Assembly: GCA_963793295.1 (NCBI GenBank)
Contig: CAWBZX010000038.1
Span: 1 to 64,000 of the forward strand
Origin: JAHDHW01 sp963793295
Lineage (GTDB): Bacteria > Bacteroidota > Bacteroidia > Chitinophagales > Saprospiraceae
Direction of reading: 5' to 3'
Length of the DNA: 64,000 nucleotides
The position numbers and the translations under genes are program-made. This document shows, piece after piece, positions 28,669-37,986 of the stretch. Position 1 is the first letter of the stretch; each line of letters starts with the position of its first letter. Below the pieces are notes generated by a model that had not been told where the DNA came from, did not search any database, and saw only the letters and a list, made by a program, of their open reading frames with translations.

Positions 28669-28998
28669 ATGGCAGTACATCCCAAATGGAACTTCGAAGA
28701 ATTCACCACTTTTTTGTTGTTATATGCTTCCAACGCTGATTTAGAACTTTCTGAATCAGAGGAAGCTGAAATGAAAAAAAGGTTAGACTTAAAGCGTTAT
28801 GAATCCATCAAGGAAGAGTATGATAATTCTTCGGATTATGAGATCATCCAAACGATTTTAAGTTATAAAGGACTTTATTTCCCTACCATTGACCGGACAA
28901 AAGAGTTGTTGGCACTTATAAAAAAGCAGTTTTTTGCTGACGGAGAATTTAGTACTTTAGAGAAAAATGCATTTCTGATTTTACGAAAATTGTTATAA
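28669..28998 (+). CDS. Small TerB-like helical protein
   Basis: A 109-residue soluble, all-helical protein. The opening 'FLLLYASNADLELSESEEAEM' has the pattern of a TerB-like domain: a hydrophobic helix, small residues, an acidic residue, then 'S-x-x-E'. A second 'FADGEFSTLEKNAFLIL' repeats this pattern near the end. TerB-like proteins bind metal and take part in stress responses, but the full metal site is not clear here. It follows the PaiB-like gene by 52 bases and is probably cotranscribed. The function is uncertain. Confidence 0.55.
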   Translation: MAVHPKWNFEEFTTFLLLYASNADLELSESEEAEMKKRLDLKRYESIKEEYDNSSDYEIIQTILSYKGLYFPTIDRTKELLALIKKQFFADGEFSTLEKNAFLILRKLL

Positions 28999-29003
28999 AC
29001 CGC

Positions 29004-29546
29004 TTATCGAAACAGATACTCCTTCAAAATATGCCATTTTTTGTTTTCATGCTTTAGCAAAAAAATACTTTTAACCAGGAAAGATCTGCTATACTTTTTC
29101 TTAGAAAAATGTTGCCAGGCAGGCTCAAATCGCTCTTTTGTTAAATCTTTAAAAGCCACCGTTAAATGTGGATGAAAATCTCTTTTATGGTCCTTATCGG
29201 CTAGATTTAGCTTTTCTTTTAAGGCTTTGGATAATTCTATTTTAAGGGTATTCAATTCAACGTTTGCTATAATATCCACAAAAATAACTCTGGGTGGAAA
29301 AGCTGAAAAATTGTCTAAGCCCAAATAAAACTCTTTTTGATTTTTCACAAATACCTTCAACGTGCTATCCAATGCCTGAAAATCTGGCATTTCCAAATGG
29401 AAAGGGCTGATTAAAGTGATGTGAGGTGGTGCATTAAGTGCATGCCCTGATTGAAAATGCTCTTTCGCAAACAGTTTAAACTGGTTAACTTCTCCACAGA
29501 TTTTTTTTGAAGGAATAATACCGATCAATAAGAGCGCTTTTTCCAT
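29004..29546 (-). CDS. 2H phosphoesterase of the 2'-5' RNA ligase family
   Basis: A 180-residue protein with both H-x-T/S motifs of the 2H phosphoesterase superfamily: 'PPHITLISPF' (about 40-49) and 'HPHLTVAFKDL' (about 145-155). These histidines form the active site that opens 2',3'-cyclic phosphates or related bonds. The overall length and spacing fit the ThpR/LigT-like branch. It lies tail-to-tail with the TerB-like gene, only five bases apart. The substrate in this organism is not predictable. Confidence 0.88.
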   Translation of the reverse strand: MEKALLLIGIIPSKKICGEVNQFKLFAKEHFQSGHALNAPPHITLISPFHLEMPDFQALDSTLKVFVKNQKEFYLGLDNFSAFPPRVIFVDIIANVELNTLKIELSKALKEKLNLADKDHKRDFHPHLTVAFKDLTKERFEPAWQHFSKKKYSRSFLVKSIFLLKHENKKWHILKEYLFR

Positions 29547-29591
29547 CTTATTTCACTTAAATAATTCATACTGGTTGATCTTCCAAAAGTC

Positions 29592-29621
29592 TTTGCTATA
29601 TTTATAAGTTGCCTAAATTTA
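29592..29621 (+). promoter_or_regulatory. Possible Bacteroidota-type promoter
   Basis: TTTG (29592-29595) and TAAATTTA (29614-29621) with 18 bases between them lie just before the ATG at 29637. The -7 box differs from the consensus in its last base, and the leader would be very short. Confidence 0.3.
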
Positions 29622-29636
29622 TAAAAAACAAAAAAC

Positions 29637-30104
29637 ATGGAAAAAGATCATTTGTTGGATTCTGATTACACTTCTGAATTTGGTATAACTCCTGATATTC
29701 GAGCCTTCCTTATAGAAACCGCAAGATGGGCTTATTTCCTAGCCATTATTGGATTTATTATGATCGGATTTATCGTTGTCATTGCCATTTTTGCTGGCTC
29801 ATTAATAGGTATGATGGCAAGTCAAATTCCAGAAGCAAATGGTTTGGGTGCAATTGGCGGAGGTTTCATTACCTTTTTTTACCTGCTTATTGCAGGAATT
29901 TATATTTTCCCTGTCTTATATTTATACCGTTTTTCTATAAAAATGAAAGAGGCGCTTCGCACCGATAATCAAGAGTCACTTTCTATTTCCTTTGAAAACT
30001 TGAAATCGCATTATAAATTTATAGGCATTCTGATGATTGTTGTTTTGGGGTTTTATGCTTTAGGAATATTGATGCTCATTATAGGAGGAATTACCTCCTT
30101 TTAA
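29637..30104 (+). CDS. DUF5362 family membrane protein
   Basis: A 155-residue membrane protein with three or four membrane segments (about 30-58, 70-92 and 127-150). The N-terminal 'IRAFLIETARWAYFLAIIGF' and the 'LYRFSIKMKEALRTDNQESLSISFENLKSHYKFIGI' loop between the segments match what is annotated as DUF5362 in Bacteroidota. The loop sequence (a helix with K-x-A-L, then S-x-x-x-S-F-E-N-L-K) also recurs in other small inner-membrane proteins. No catalytic residues stand out. It is alone between two - strand genes. The function is unknown. Confidence 0.7.
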   Translation: MEKDHLLDSDYTSEFGITPDIRAFLIETARWAYFLAIIGFIMIGFIVVIAIFAGSLIGMMASQIPEANGLGAIGGGFITFFYLLIAGIYIFPVLYLYRFSIKMKEALRTDNQESLSISFENLKSHYKFIGILMIVVLGFYALGILMLIIGGITSF

Positions 30105-30180
30105 TCGGGAGATAAATGCAAAGATTTGTATGCATTAAGGTTTTGGCGTCTAAAAAAAGAAATTGAACTTCCTTTTTTGA

Positions 30181-30747
30181 TTAGGTCTGTTTTGTATAAT
30201 TTTTAATAATTTTGTTGATTTGTTTGTTGTGGCGGTCGAAATGACTCTCAAAAAATCGAAGCATTCCCGGAATAGTAATTCGTCCGACAAAAGGATGTTT
30301 ATAAATCTCTTTGTTCAATAATTCATCAGGAAATTTTTCCAGAAAAGCCCTTAGTTCAATACGTTGGTTTTTCCAATCCTGCGCTGTTTTCCAGAAGGTT
30401 TCATGCTTTGGCAAATTGTCACCACTGATATATTCGGGAGCTTTCCGCTTGAAAGGTGAACCCAGATAAGTATTCAAAACTGTTTCGCGTAAAGCAGCTT
30501 TGACACCTGCTTTTTTCAATTTCGGATCAAAGCTTAATTTTTTCTGGATATATTTTAACGAGCCATTCTCTGACATCATGAGATGATGCATAATTTGGAT
30601 AACAGACCAGGCATTTTCTTTGGGTTTTCGATTAAGTTGGTCCTCACTATAATTTTTTAGCGTTTTCAGCAACTGATTTAACTTATTATCCAGTGCTTTG
30701 AGTTGGATGTCCAATTTAGGGTTGATGATTGTCTTTGTCTGATCCAT
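30181..30747 (-). CDS. DinB-like four-helix protein
   Basis: A 188-residue protein of the DinB/YfiT-like metal-binding superfamily. The N-terminal part has 'ENAWSVIQIMHHLMMSENGSLKYI', in which the second His of the helix is the usual first metal ligand. The C-terminal 'FFESHFDRHNKQI' supplies the other two (H-x3-H). The Trp before the first ligand and the 'R-I-T-I-P-G-M-L' connection are also typical. Members include thiol transferases and stress proteins, and the substrate here is unknown. Confidence 0.8.
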   Translation of the reverse strand: MDQTKTIINPKLDIQLKALDNKLNQLLKTLKNYSEDQLNRKPKENAWSVIQIMHHLMMSENGSLKYIQKKLSFDPKLKKAGVKAALRETVLNTYLGSPFKRKAPEYISGDNLPKHETFWKTAQDWKNQRIELRAFLEKFPDELLNKEIYKHPFVGRITIPGMLRFFESHFDRHNKQINKIIKNYTKQT

Positions 30748-30875
30748 TTATGTACGAATTGCCTTTAAAATGTAAAATAGAAAGTTTTCTTTAAAAAGAG
30801 ATACGCAATCTTTAGTAAAAGTTTCAGCTATAATAGAAATAGTTCTATTTTCGACCTTCAAAAATTATTTTCAAT

Positions 30876-33800
30876 ATGGAAATCAAAAAATTATTGGCCT
30901 TTATTCTAGTTTTTATCACTTTAAATCTTTCTGCCCAGGAAAAAGAAAAATGGAACGTATCAGCTCCTGACGGGCCATTCAAAGAAGTTGAATTTACCGT
31001 CAACGAAGGTACTTGGATGAATCTGGATCTCAGTCCGGATGGACAAACCATCGTTTTTGACCTGCTTGGAGATATTTACAGTATTCCAATTGAAGGAGGA
31101 GAAGCAAAATTATTAAGTGGCGGATTGCCCTGGGAAGTGCAACCCCGTTTTAGTCCTGATGGTAAAAAAATCCTGTTTACCAGTGATGCCGGAGGCGGTG
31201 ACAATATTTGGTGGATGGATACAAATGGTGAAAACAAAACACAAATTACCAAAGAAGATTTTCGCTTACTCAATAACGCTGCATGGTTACCTGATGGTCA
31301 ATATTTTGTTACCAGAAAACATTTTACAAGTAAACGCTCATTAGGCGCTGGAGAACTATGGATGTACCATATTTCAGGTGGTGAAGGTATCCAGTTGACA
31401 AAAAGAAAAAATGACCAGCAGGATGTCAATGAACCTTCTGTATCAAATGATGGCCGCTACATTTATTTTAGTGAAGATGTTTATCCTGGAGGAAATTTTC
31501 AGTATAACAAAGATCCAAACGGCCAGATTTATGTCATCAAAAGATACGATCGTGAAAAAGGTGAAATTGAAAATGTGATTACAGGACCAGGTGGAGCGGT
31601 AAGACCACAGATTTCGAACGATAATAAACGCCTTGCGTATGTCCGTAGAATTCGCACAAAATCCGTTTTATTTGTTCAAAATCTGGAAACCGGCCAAGAA
31701 TTTCCAATTTTTGAAGGCTTGAGTAAGGATCAGCAAGAAGCTTGGGCAATCTTTGGCTCTTATACCGGATTCAGCTGGACGCCAGATGATTCAGGGATCA
31801 TTATTTGGGGGAAAGGAAAACTATGGAATATCGACATTGTTTCCAAAAAAGCCAAAGAAATTCCATTTACCGTGAATGCTAAACACCGGCTTGCGGAAAC
31901 TTTGCTTTTTGAACAAGCGGTTGCCGCCGATCAATTTGAAGTAAAAACCATTCGGCAAGCGATTACTGCTCCAAATGGAAAAACATTGGTTTTTAATGCC
32001 GTCGGCCACATCTGGCAAATGACGATCCCAAATGGGAAACCGGAACGGTTAACTAATCAAGAAGCTTTTGAATTTGAGCCTTCTTTCTCTCCTGATGGAA
32101 ATAAAATTGTTTATGCAGAATGGGACGATGAAGCCTTGGGCTCCATCGTCCAAATGGATTTAAAAACCAAAGCGCGTAAAGTTTTAACTACTAAAAAAGG
32201 AATTTATCGCACACCATCCTATTCGCCTGATGGCAAATTAATCGTTTTTAGAAAAGAAGGTGGTAACGGACATCAGGGATATACTTTTTCAAAAAAAGCT
32301 GGTATTTATACCATGACCACAAATGGAAAAGATGAAAAAATCGTTTGCAAAGAAGGAGAATATCCCCTGTTTAATATTGATGGATCGAGGATTTTTTATA
32401 CCACTGGTGGTTATCTTTTTGGTAGCATTACAAAAGCTTTTCACAGTGTAAAAGTGGATGGGACAGATAAAAAAACCATTTTTAATACAAAATATACGAC
32501 TCAGTTTACGCCAAGTCCTGACAACAAATGGGTGGCCTTTTCGGAACTGTTTAAAGTTTATATCGCTCCTATGCCACAAACCGGTCAGCCATTCGGCTTA
32601 TCAGCGATGACAAAAGCTGTTCCTGTTGCACAGGTTGCCAAAGATGCTGGGATCAACCTCCATTGGTCAACAGACAGCAAAACGCTCCACTGGACTTTAG
32701 GAAATGAATTTTTCAGTAATTCATTGACCGATCGTTTTCTGTTTTTAGAAGGAGCTGTGGACAGTATTCCTCAAATGGATTCCGTTGGAATGAAAATCAA
32801 TATCACTTTAGATTTTGACAAACCAGATGGTATGATTGCTTTCACAGGAGCAAGGATCATCACCATGGAAGGAGAAGAAGTTATCGAAAACGGAACTATT
32901 TTAATAGAAAAAAATATCATAAAAGCGATTGGAACAGCACAATCAGTTACGATACCTAAAGACGCAAAAATAATTGATGCAAAAGGCAAAACCATTATGC
33001 CGGGAATCGTTGATGTCCATGCACATCTCGGTGCTTTCCGGTTTGGCTTAAGCCCACAAAAACATTGGCAATATTACACCAATCTTGCTTATGGCATCAC
33101 CACTACTCATGACCCTTCTTCAAACTCAGAAATGACATTTTCTCAGTCCGAAATGGTTAAAGCAGGTATTATGACAGGACCTCGTATCTTTTCAACAGGA
33201 ACTATTCTTTATGGTGCTGATGGCGATTTTAAAGCGGTTGTCAATAATCTTGAGGATGCACGATCCGCCATTCGACGTACAAAAGCTTACGGTGCTTTTT
33301 CAGTAAAAAGTTATAATCAACCACGAAGAGATCAACGACAGCAAGTAATCCAAGCTGCCCGCGAAATGAACGTCAATGTTTATCCGGAAGGTGGAAGCTT
33401 TTTTTACCACAATATGTCCATGGTCGCAGATGGCCATACGGGCGTTGAACACAATATTCCAGTGGCACCTTTGTACGACGATGTGATCAAATTTTGGTCA
33501 GCGACTGCAAGCGGCAATACACCTACCCTGATCGTAAATTATGGCGGATTAAACGGCGAATATTACTGGTACCAGAATACCAATGTTTGGGAAGATGAAA
33601 AGTTATTGAAATATACCCCACGATCGATCGTAGATGCACGTTCACGGCATCGAACGATGGTGCCAGACGAAGAATATGAAAATGGCCACATCCTCGTATC
33701 GCAGTCCTGCAAAAAATTAAACGATGCAGGAGTGAAAATCAATTTAGGTTCACATGGACAGTTGCAAGGGCTTGGCGCTCATTGGGAACTTTGGATGTTT

Positions 33801-34142
33801 CAGCAAGGTAGCATGAGCAATATGCAGGCACTTCGGGCTGCAACCATGAACGGTGCAGAATACCTGGGAATGGACAAAGAAATCGGATCTCTCAAAGTTG
33901 GAAAGCTGGCTGATTTGATTGTGTTAGATCGCAACCCACTGGATGATATTCAAAACACCAATACCGTCCGGTACACCATGGTCAATGGTCGTTTGTACGA
34001 CACTGACACTATGAATGAAATTGGGAATTATGATAAAAAGAGAACAAAGTTTTATTGGGAGCTGCCGGGCAGCGGGAATAACTATCCTTTGATTGAAGGC
34101 ACCCACAGTTTTATGACTTCTGGTTGTAGCTGCAGGCATTAG
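30876..34142 (+). CDS. Exported TolB-type propeller fused to amidohydrolase
   Basis: A 1088-residue protein with a signal peptide (1-20, ending L-S-A-Q). Residues about 40-640 form a beta-propeller of PD40/TolB repeats ('LSPDGQTIVF', 'FSPDGKKILF', 'FSPDGNKIVY', 'YSPDGKLIVF'). From about 650 it is a metal-dependent amidohydrolase: 'ITMEGEEVIENG', the metal-binding 'VDVHAHLG', 'TTHDPS', later His in 'GHTGVEHN' and 'LGSHGQ', and the closing 'GKLADLIVLDRNPL'. The last residues are G-C-S-C-R-H, an unusual Cys-rich tail. The pattern suggests a periplasmic hydrolase, perhaps for peptides or cyclic amides. Confidence 0.88.
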   Translation: MEIKKLLAFILVFITLNLSAQEKEKWNVSAPDGPFKEVEFTVNEGTWMNLDLSPDGQTIVFDLLGDIYSIPIEGGEAKLLSGGLPWEVQPRFSPDGKKILFTSDAGGGDNIWWMDTNGENKTQITKEDFRLLNNAAWLPDGQYFVTRKHFTSKRSLGAGELWMYHISGGEGIQLTKRKNDQQDVNEPSVSNDGRYIYFSEDVYPGGNFQYNKDPNGQIYVIKRYDREKGEIENVITGPGGAVRPQISNDNKRLAYVRRIRTKSVLFVQNLETGQEFPIFEGLSKDQQEAWAIFGSYTGFSWTPDDSGIIIWGKGKLWNIDIVSKKAKEIPFTVNAKHRLAETLLFEQAVAADQFEVKTIRQAITAPNGKTLVFNAVGHIWQMTIPNGKPERLTNQEAFEFEPSFSPDGNKIVYAEWDDEALGSIVQMDLKTKARKVLTTKKGIYRTPSYSPDGKLIVFRKEGGNGHQGYTFSKKAGIYTMTTNGKDEKIVCKEGEYPLFNIDGSRIFYTTGGYLFGSITKAFHSVKVDGTDKKTIFNTKYTTQFTPSPDNKWVAFSELFKVYIAPMPQTGQPFGLSAMTKAVPVAQVAKDAGINLHWSTDSKTLHWTLGNEFFSNSLTDRFLFLEGAVDSIPQMDSVGMKINITLDFDKPDGMIAFTGARIITMEGEEVIENGTILIEKNIIKAIGTAQSVTIPKDAKIIDAKGKTIMPGIVDVHAHLGAFRFGLSPQKHWQYYTNLAYGITTTHDPSSNSEMTFSQSEMVKAGIMTGPRIFSTGTILYGADGDFKAVVNNLEDARSAIRRTKAYGAFSVKSYNQPRRDQRQQVIQAAREMNVNVYPEGGSFFYHNMSMVADGHTGVEHNIPVAPLYDDVIKFWSATASGNTPTLIVNYGGLNGEYYWYQNTNVWEDEKLLKYTPRSIVDARSRHRTMVPDEEYENGHILVSQSCKKLNDAGVKINLGSHGQLQGLGAHWELWMFQQGSMSNMQALRAATMNGAEYLGMDKEIGSLKVGKLADLIVLDRNPLDDIQNTNTVRYTMVNGRLYDTDTMNEIGNYDKKRTKFYWELPGSGNNYPLIEGTHSFMTSGCSCRH

Positions 34143-34457
34143 ATTTAGAGCTTGACTAAAAAGTAGTAATTAGACTACAAACCTGCCTTCGAGTGCAGGA
34201 AAGCAGCACTTTTTCGTTATACTTCATCTGCTTTTTGCCTCGTACCTCCAGGTATGAAGCTCAAAATGAGAATTGCCTAAACAAAAAACTGATAATTTTC
34301 ACCTGAAACCCAAAATTTTAATAAGCTCTTAGAGGAAGTTGAGACTAGAGGGTAAATAAACTTAAAACATGACAATTATCATTTTAATTGATAATTATAT
34401 TTCTGAATTTGTTAGTCAATCTTGGTTTTCAAGTCTATTAACAAAAAACAGAAAGAT
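34143..34457. other. Intergenic region with small inverted repeats
   Basis: About 315 bases without a gene. A stem CCTGC (34182-34186) / GCAGG (34195-34199) follows the amidohydrolase stop and may be part of a terminator, but the T run comes only several bases later. Nearer the next gene lies an 8-base inverted repeat AATTATCA (34374-34381) / TGATAATT (34389-34396), a possible operator for the radical SAM gene. Confidence 0.4.
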
Positions 34458-35735
34458 ATGCATCCAGACAAACAGAACTTATACCGATTGCCATGGTCAA
34501 TGAATGATAATGCCATTGGTTGGCTTGAAGTTACAGATATTTGTAATATCCACTGTGCCGGTTGCTACCGGCAGATTCTTGGTGGAGGCCATAAGCCTTT
34601 AGCTCAATTGAAGGAAGAAGTATTATTTCTCAAAAAATGGAGAAATTGTGATGGTATATCGTTGGCCGGAGGGGAACCAATACTGCACCCGGATATAGTG
34701 GAATTAATAGCATTTATCAGTAGTTTAAAAATGAAAAGTATGATCCTTTCAAATGGATACGCTTTATCAGAGAAACTTCTGTGGGACTTAAAAAAAGCCG
34801 GGTTAACAGGGGTCAGCTTTCACATTGATTCTACTCAAATCAGGCCGGAGTTTAAGAAGCGTGAGCTGACAAGTGAACTGGAAGTGAATGAACTCAGACT
34901 TAAATTTGGGAAGAGAATGCGGAAAGTTGGCCTGTACGCTCATTTCGGAATTACGGTAACCAAACAAAATTATAAGGAGGTGCCTGACTTCCTGAAATGG
35001 GCCATAGAAAATATGGAACTGATTAATGGAATTACCCTTATCATTTTCAGAGGTTTACCCATAACAGAGGGAATAGACTATTATAGCAACGGAGAGAAGG
35101 TAGATATTACTCAGGAAAGCCTTGGGTACACGATCAGCGGTGATGAATTAGATAATGCGGGAATTAGTGCCCCGGATGTGTATGCTTTAATTAAAGAACA
35201 TTTTCCGGATTATGATGCTTCAACTTACTTGGGAGGTTCCATAAATCACGAGACATTTAAATGGCTGATCGGAAACATCATAGTGAACAGTAAGGGTAAA
35301 ACCTTTGGTGCCTATGGCAAGAGAACAGTAGAATGGATCCAGACGATGTACCACCTTTTTAATGGATCATACTTGGTATATCCAAAGAAAAGAATCGGTA
35401 AAAAACTATTTCTAATGGCATTCCTTGACAAATCAGTGCGCAAGGCATTCTTTAAATTCCTGAAATATGCTTTGCTCAATCCATTGCGCTTTTTTTATCC
35501 AGTCAATGCCTTTGGGATTGGGATCGTACAGGCTCCTGATCTTTTACCTGACGGAAGAATAGAAATGTGCGATGATTGTCCAGATATGTGTGTTTTTGAA
35601 GGCAAACTGGTCAATTCCTGCAGGTTGGATGAGTACAGGAAATTCGGTCATTTGCTCACTGCTCAAATTGATGACCATAAAGGCAAGGAGGCGATCAAAA
35701 AAAGTCGGTTACCCCTGACCATGAGCGAAAATTAA
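34458..35735 (+). CDS. Radical SAM enzyme with C-terminal cysteine cluster
   Basis: A 425-residue protein when started at ATG 34458 ('MHPDKQNLY'); an earlier in-frame ATG at 34422 is possible. The radical SAM cluster motif is C29-x3-C33-x2-C36 and the SAM-binding G-G-E-P is at 71-74. Near the end four more cysteines, C371, C374, C378 and C388, could hold a second iron-sulfur cluster, as in SPASM or twitch-type enzymes, although the spacing is not the standard one. The long middle (about 200-360) is distinctive and includes a basic, hydrophobic part ('FFKFLKYALLNPLRFFYP') that could touch a membrane. No substrate peptide gene is beside it. The reaction is unknown. Confidence 0.8.
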   Translation: MHPDKQNLYRLPWSMNDNAIGWLEVTDICNIHCAGCYRQILGGGHKPLAQLKEEVLFLKKWRNCDGISLAGGEPILHPDIVELIAFISSLKMKSMILSNGYALSEKLLWDLKKAGLTGVSFHIDSTQIRPEFKKRELTSELEVNELRLKFGKRMRKVGLYAHFGITVTKQNYKEVPDFLKWAIENMELINGITLIIFRGLPITEGIDYYSNGEKVDITQESLGYTISGDELDNAGISAPDVYALIKEHFPDYDASTYLGGSINHETFKWLIGNIIVNSKGKTFGAYGKRTVEWIQTMYHLFNGSYLVYPKKRIGKKLFLMAFLDKSVRKAFFKFLKYALLNPLRFFYPVNAFGIGIVQAPDLLPDGRIEMCDDCPDMCVFEGKLVNSCRLDEYRKFGHLLTAQIDDHKGKEAIKKSRLPLTMSEN

Positions 35736-35944
35736 AAATGTCCACAAAAAACAAAAGTCATCGTCAAAACCGGAATTCGTAACAAATATATCTAAAGAAC
35801 TAAAAACAATGAATTGGAGATGTTATTATTAGATCATCTCCTCTAATTTCAAAACAATTTCCAGTCTGAGTTTGTAATTAGATCAGTTTTCAAAAAGCAA
35901 CTCACGAAAGTCATTCATTTATTTTAATCAAAAATGATTTTATT

Positions 35945-36232
35945 ATGAGTTACATGTATGAAAGCAACAATACAAAGTCTTTTTACAACATGGCCTGGAT
36001 TGCATTTGCCATTTCTTTTGTCGGAATGGCTGTTGGGATTTTTTATATTCCGGTAGATTTCGGTATAAAAGGATTTTTAGCAATGACTTACTTTTTTAGT
36101 GTTACCTCCTGTTTTACGGTCGCGAAAGTAGTGAGAGATAAACACGAATCTGACCGCATCATCAATAAAATTGAAAGTGCAAAAACAGAAAAATTTCTAA
36201 ACAAATACGGCGATCCGGTCAGCGCGACTTAA
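35945..36232 (+). CDS. YiaA/YiaB-like inner-membrane protein
   Basis: A 95-residue protein with two membrane segments (about 15-35 and 41-60). The 'AWIAFAISFVGMAVGI', 'KGFLAMTYFFSVTSCFTVAKVVRDKHE' pattern is that of the YiaA/YiaB domain, in which 'FTxAKxxRD' follows the second segment. Most members are small envelope proteins without known function. It is followed by a strong hairpin at 36239-36272, so it is probably a single-gene unit. Confidence 0.85.
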   Translation: MSYMYESNNTKSFYNMAWIAFAISFVGMAVGIFYIPVDFGIKGFLAMTYFFSVTSCFTVAKVVRDKHESDRIINKIESAKTEKFLNKYGDPVSAT

Positions 36233-36238
36233 AAGAAT

Positions 36239-36272
36239 TACCCCGAAATTTTGGTTTTGAGATTTCGGGGTA
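36239..36272. terminator. Rho-independent-like hairpin after yiaA-like gene
   Basis: An 11-base perfect stem, TACCCCGAAAT (36239-36249) and its complement (36262-36272), encloses a 12-base loop, seven bases after the stop codon. The downstream T tail is weak on the + strand. Confidence 0.7.
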
Positions 36273-36520
36273 AAACTTATCTGCAAGCCTTATTATTAAA
36301 AATTTAAATAAAAGTAAAGCAGATTCTATGAAATAAAATCAAAACGGAGCATCTGGCTCTTTTGCCATTTCATGCAAGATTAATTTATCTGTTATTCCTG
36401 GAAAAAATTTATACAACCATACAGCTAGTTTGCCTTGCAGCGTTAAAATTAAATGGTGTTTTTTTGCTAAATCGACACCTGGGAATAAATTCCGGGACTT
36501 TTTTGTCAGTAAATTCATAG

Positions 36521-37642
36521 TTATATTTTTTTAATGTAGCATCTGCTACGTTTGTGTTGTCTGAGTTCAAAATTTGACCACAATTGTTTAACCGCACTAT
36601 TGTTTTCAAGCTCACGCGTGGTTTCTAAATATTTTATTTTGTTATTAAAAAATGTTTGACCTATTTTTTCAAAAATTATGGCGTGAACTCCTTTATTTTG
36701 ATATTCAGGTTTTACACCAATAAGCAATAAATCAACGGTATCGTTTTTTCGTAAAGCTTGCCAGATCCTGAAATAACCAAAAGGAAAGAGCTTGCCTTTC
36801 GATTTCATCAAAGCCTTTGACAGGGATGGAATTGATATGCCAAAACCAATAACATTATCCTCTTTGTCAACTATAATTGAAATATAGTCGGGGCTTAGAA
36901 AAGGGATAAAATGTTTTTTCAGATTCTCAATTTGTTTTTTACTTAATGTTGAGAAAGCATATATGCCTTTATATGATTCGTTGAGAATTTCAAATAATTC
37001 TTCGGAATACTTTAGTAGTTCTTTTGTTTTTTTTATTTCGAGCCGCCGTAAATTATAGCGTTTTTGAATAGCTCTCGATCCTTTGATTATCTTATCAGGA
37101 ACTTTATCAGGCATTTTTACACGGAATTCAATCCAGTCAACGTCTTTTTTATAGCCTATTTTTTCAATCAATTCCGGATAATAGGGTAAGTTATACCGGC
37201 CAAAAGAGGTTGGCAATTCATCAAAACCTTCTACAAGAATTCCTGAAGCATCAAACGAAGTAAATCCAAGAGGCCCGTGGATATAATCCATATTTTCTTT
37301 GATCGCCCATTCCTCTGTGGTATTTAAAAGGCATTGCAAAACTTCTTCATCCTTTTCAAAATCAAGCCAGCCAAATCTTGCGTAATTTGTGTTGCGTTCT
37401 TTGTTATATTTATAATTTATAATACCTGCAATTCGCCCTACAATTTGATTATTCTTTATTGCCAGCCAATATTTCGCTTTACAAAATTCAAAGGCTGGAT
37501 TTTTATCTACAAGTAAAGTGTTCAGTTCATCCGTATGTATTGGCGGAACATAAAAAGGGCTTTTTGCAAATAATTTATTAGGGAATTCCACAAAAGCACT
37601 AAATTCTTTCTTAGATGATATTTCCTTAATCGTAACTGCCAT
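36521..37642 (-). CDS. Large GNAT-like acetyltransferase family protein
   Basis: A 373-residue protein of a Bacteroidota group with two GNAT-related halves. The N-terminal half has 'FAKSPFYVPPI', 'WLAIKNNQIVGRIAGIINYKYNK' and 'FGWLDFEKDEEV', a GNAT core followed by 'YIHGPLGFTSFDASGILVEGF'. The C-terminal half has 'DLLLIGVKPEYQNKGVHAIIFEKI', which is the acetyl-CoA-binding turn Q/R-x-x-G-x-G/A in variant form, then 'YLETTRELENN'. No partner domain. Substrate unknown; members are usually annotated simply as N-acetyltransferase or hypothetical. Confidence 0.75.
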   Translation of the reverse strand: MAVTIKEISSKKEFSAFVEFPNKLFAKSPFYVPPIHTDELNTLLVDKNPAFEFCKAKYWLAIKNNQIVGRIAGIINYKYNKERNTNYARFGWLDFEKDEEVLQCLLNTTEEWAIKENMDYIHGPLGFTSFDASGILVEGFDELPTSFGRYNLPYYPELIEKIGYKKDVDWIEFRVKMPDKVPDKIIKGSRAIQKRYNLRRLEIKKTKELLKYSEELFEILNESYKGIYAFSTLSKKQIENLKKHFIPFLSPDYISIIVDKEDNVIGFGISIPSLSKALMKSKGKLFPFGYFRIWQALRKNDTVDLLLIGVKPEYQNKGVHAIIFEKIGQTFFNNKIKYLETTRELENNSAVKQLWSNFELRQHKRSRCYIKKI

Positions 37643-37986
37643 CGTTTCAATGATTGGGGTTTATCAAATTTTAAATCTGCAGTATCTTATAAAAACTTTG
37701 GAACTTTTTTTTAAATAATCTCATCCAACACTCAAAATAGGAAGAAGATTTCTATGATCTATTTTGTAAGAAAAAGGTATTTCAAAAAATTTGGATGAAA
37801 AAGCAACAAATATTCTGTTGAGTCATTTTAAATGAGATCACAAGCATTATATTCTGAACAAACTTAATCAAACACTTAAATATTTAAACTAACAAATCTC
37901 ATCTAATTAGATGACAATCATCATCATTCAGAAATAGACAAAATTATAGCTGTTTTTTTTGCCTATCAAATTTTTATCTTTAGAGA
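37643..37986. other. Intergenic region between divergent acetyltransferases
   Basis: About 344 AT-rich bases between two divergent GNAT genes. It contains a perfect 16-base palindrome, TCATCTAATTAGATGA (37899-37914), 73 bases before the ATG at 37987, which could be a regulator site. No promoter pair of correct spacing and no small gene were found. Confidence 0.45.
37899..37914. promoter_or_regulatory. 16-base perfect palindrome, possible operator
   Basis: TCATCTAATTAGATGA reads the same on both strands and lies between two divergent acetyltransferase genes. The length and symmetry suit a dimeric regulator, but no partner was identified. Confidence 0.35.

Noticed and set aside
36470..36505. 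Near-palindrome around GGAATAAATTCC as a repeat element
   Set aside because: Only five bases pair perfectly and I saw no second copy in the window.
36409..36615. 68-codon - strand frame beside the large GNAT gene
   Set aside because: It overlaps the end of the GNAT gene in another frame, begins inside it, and has no recognisable feature.
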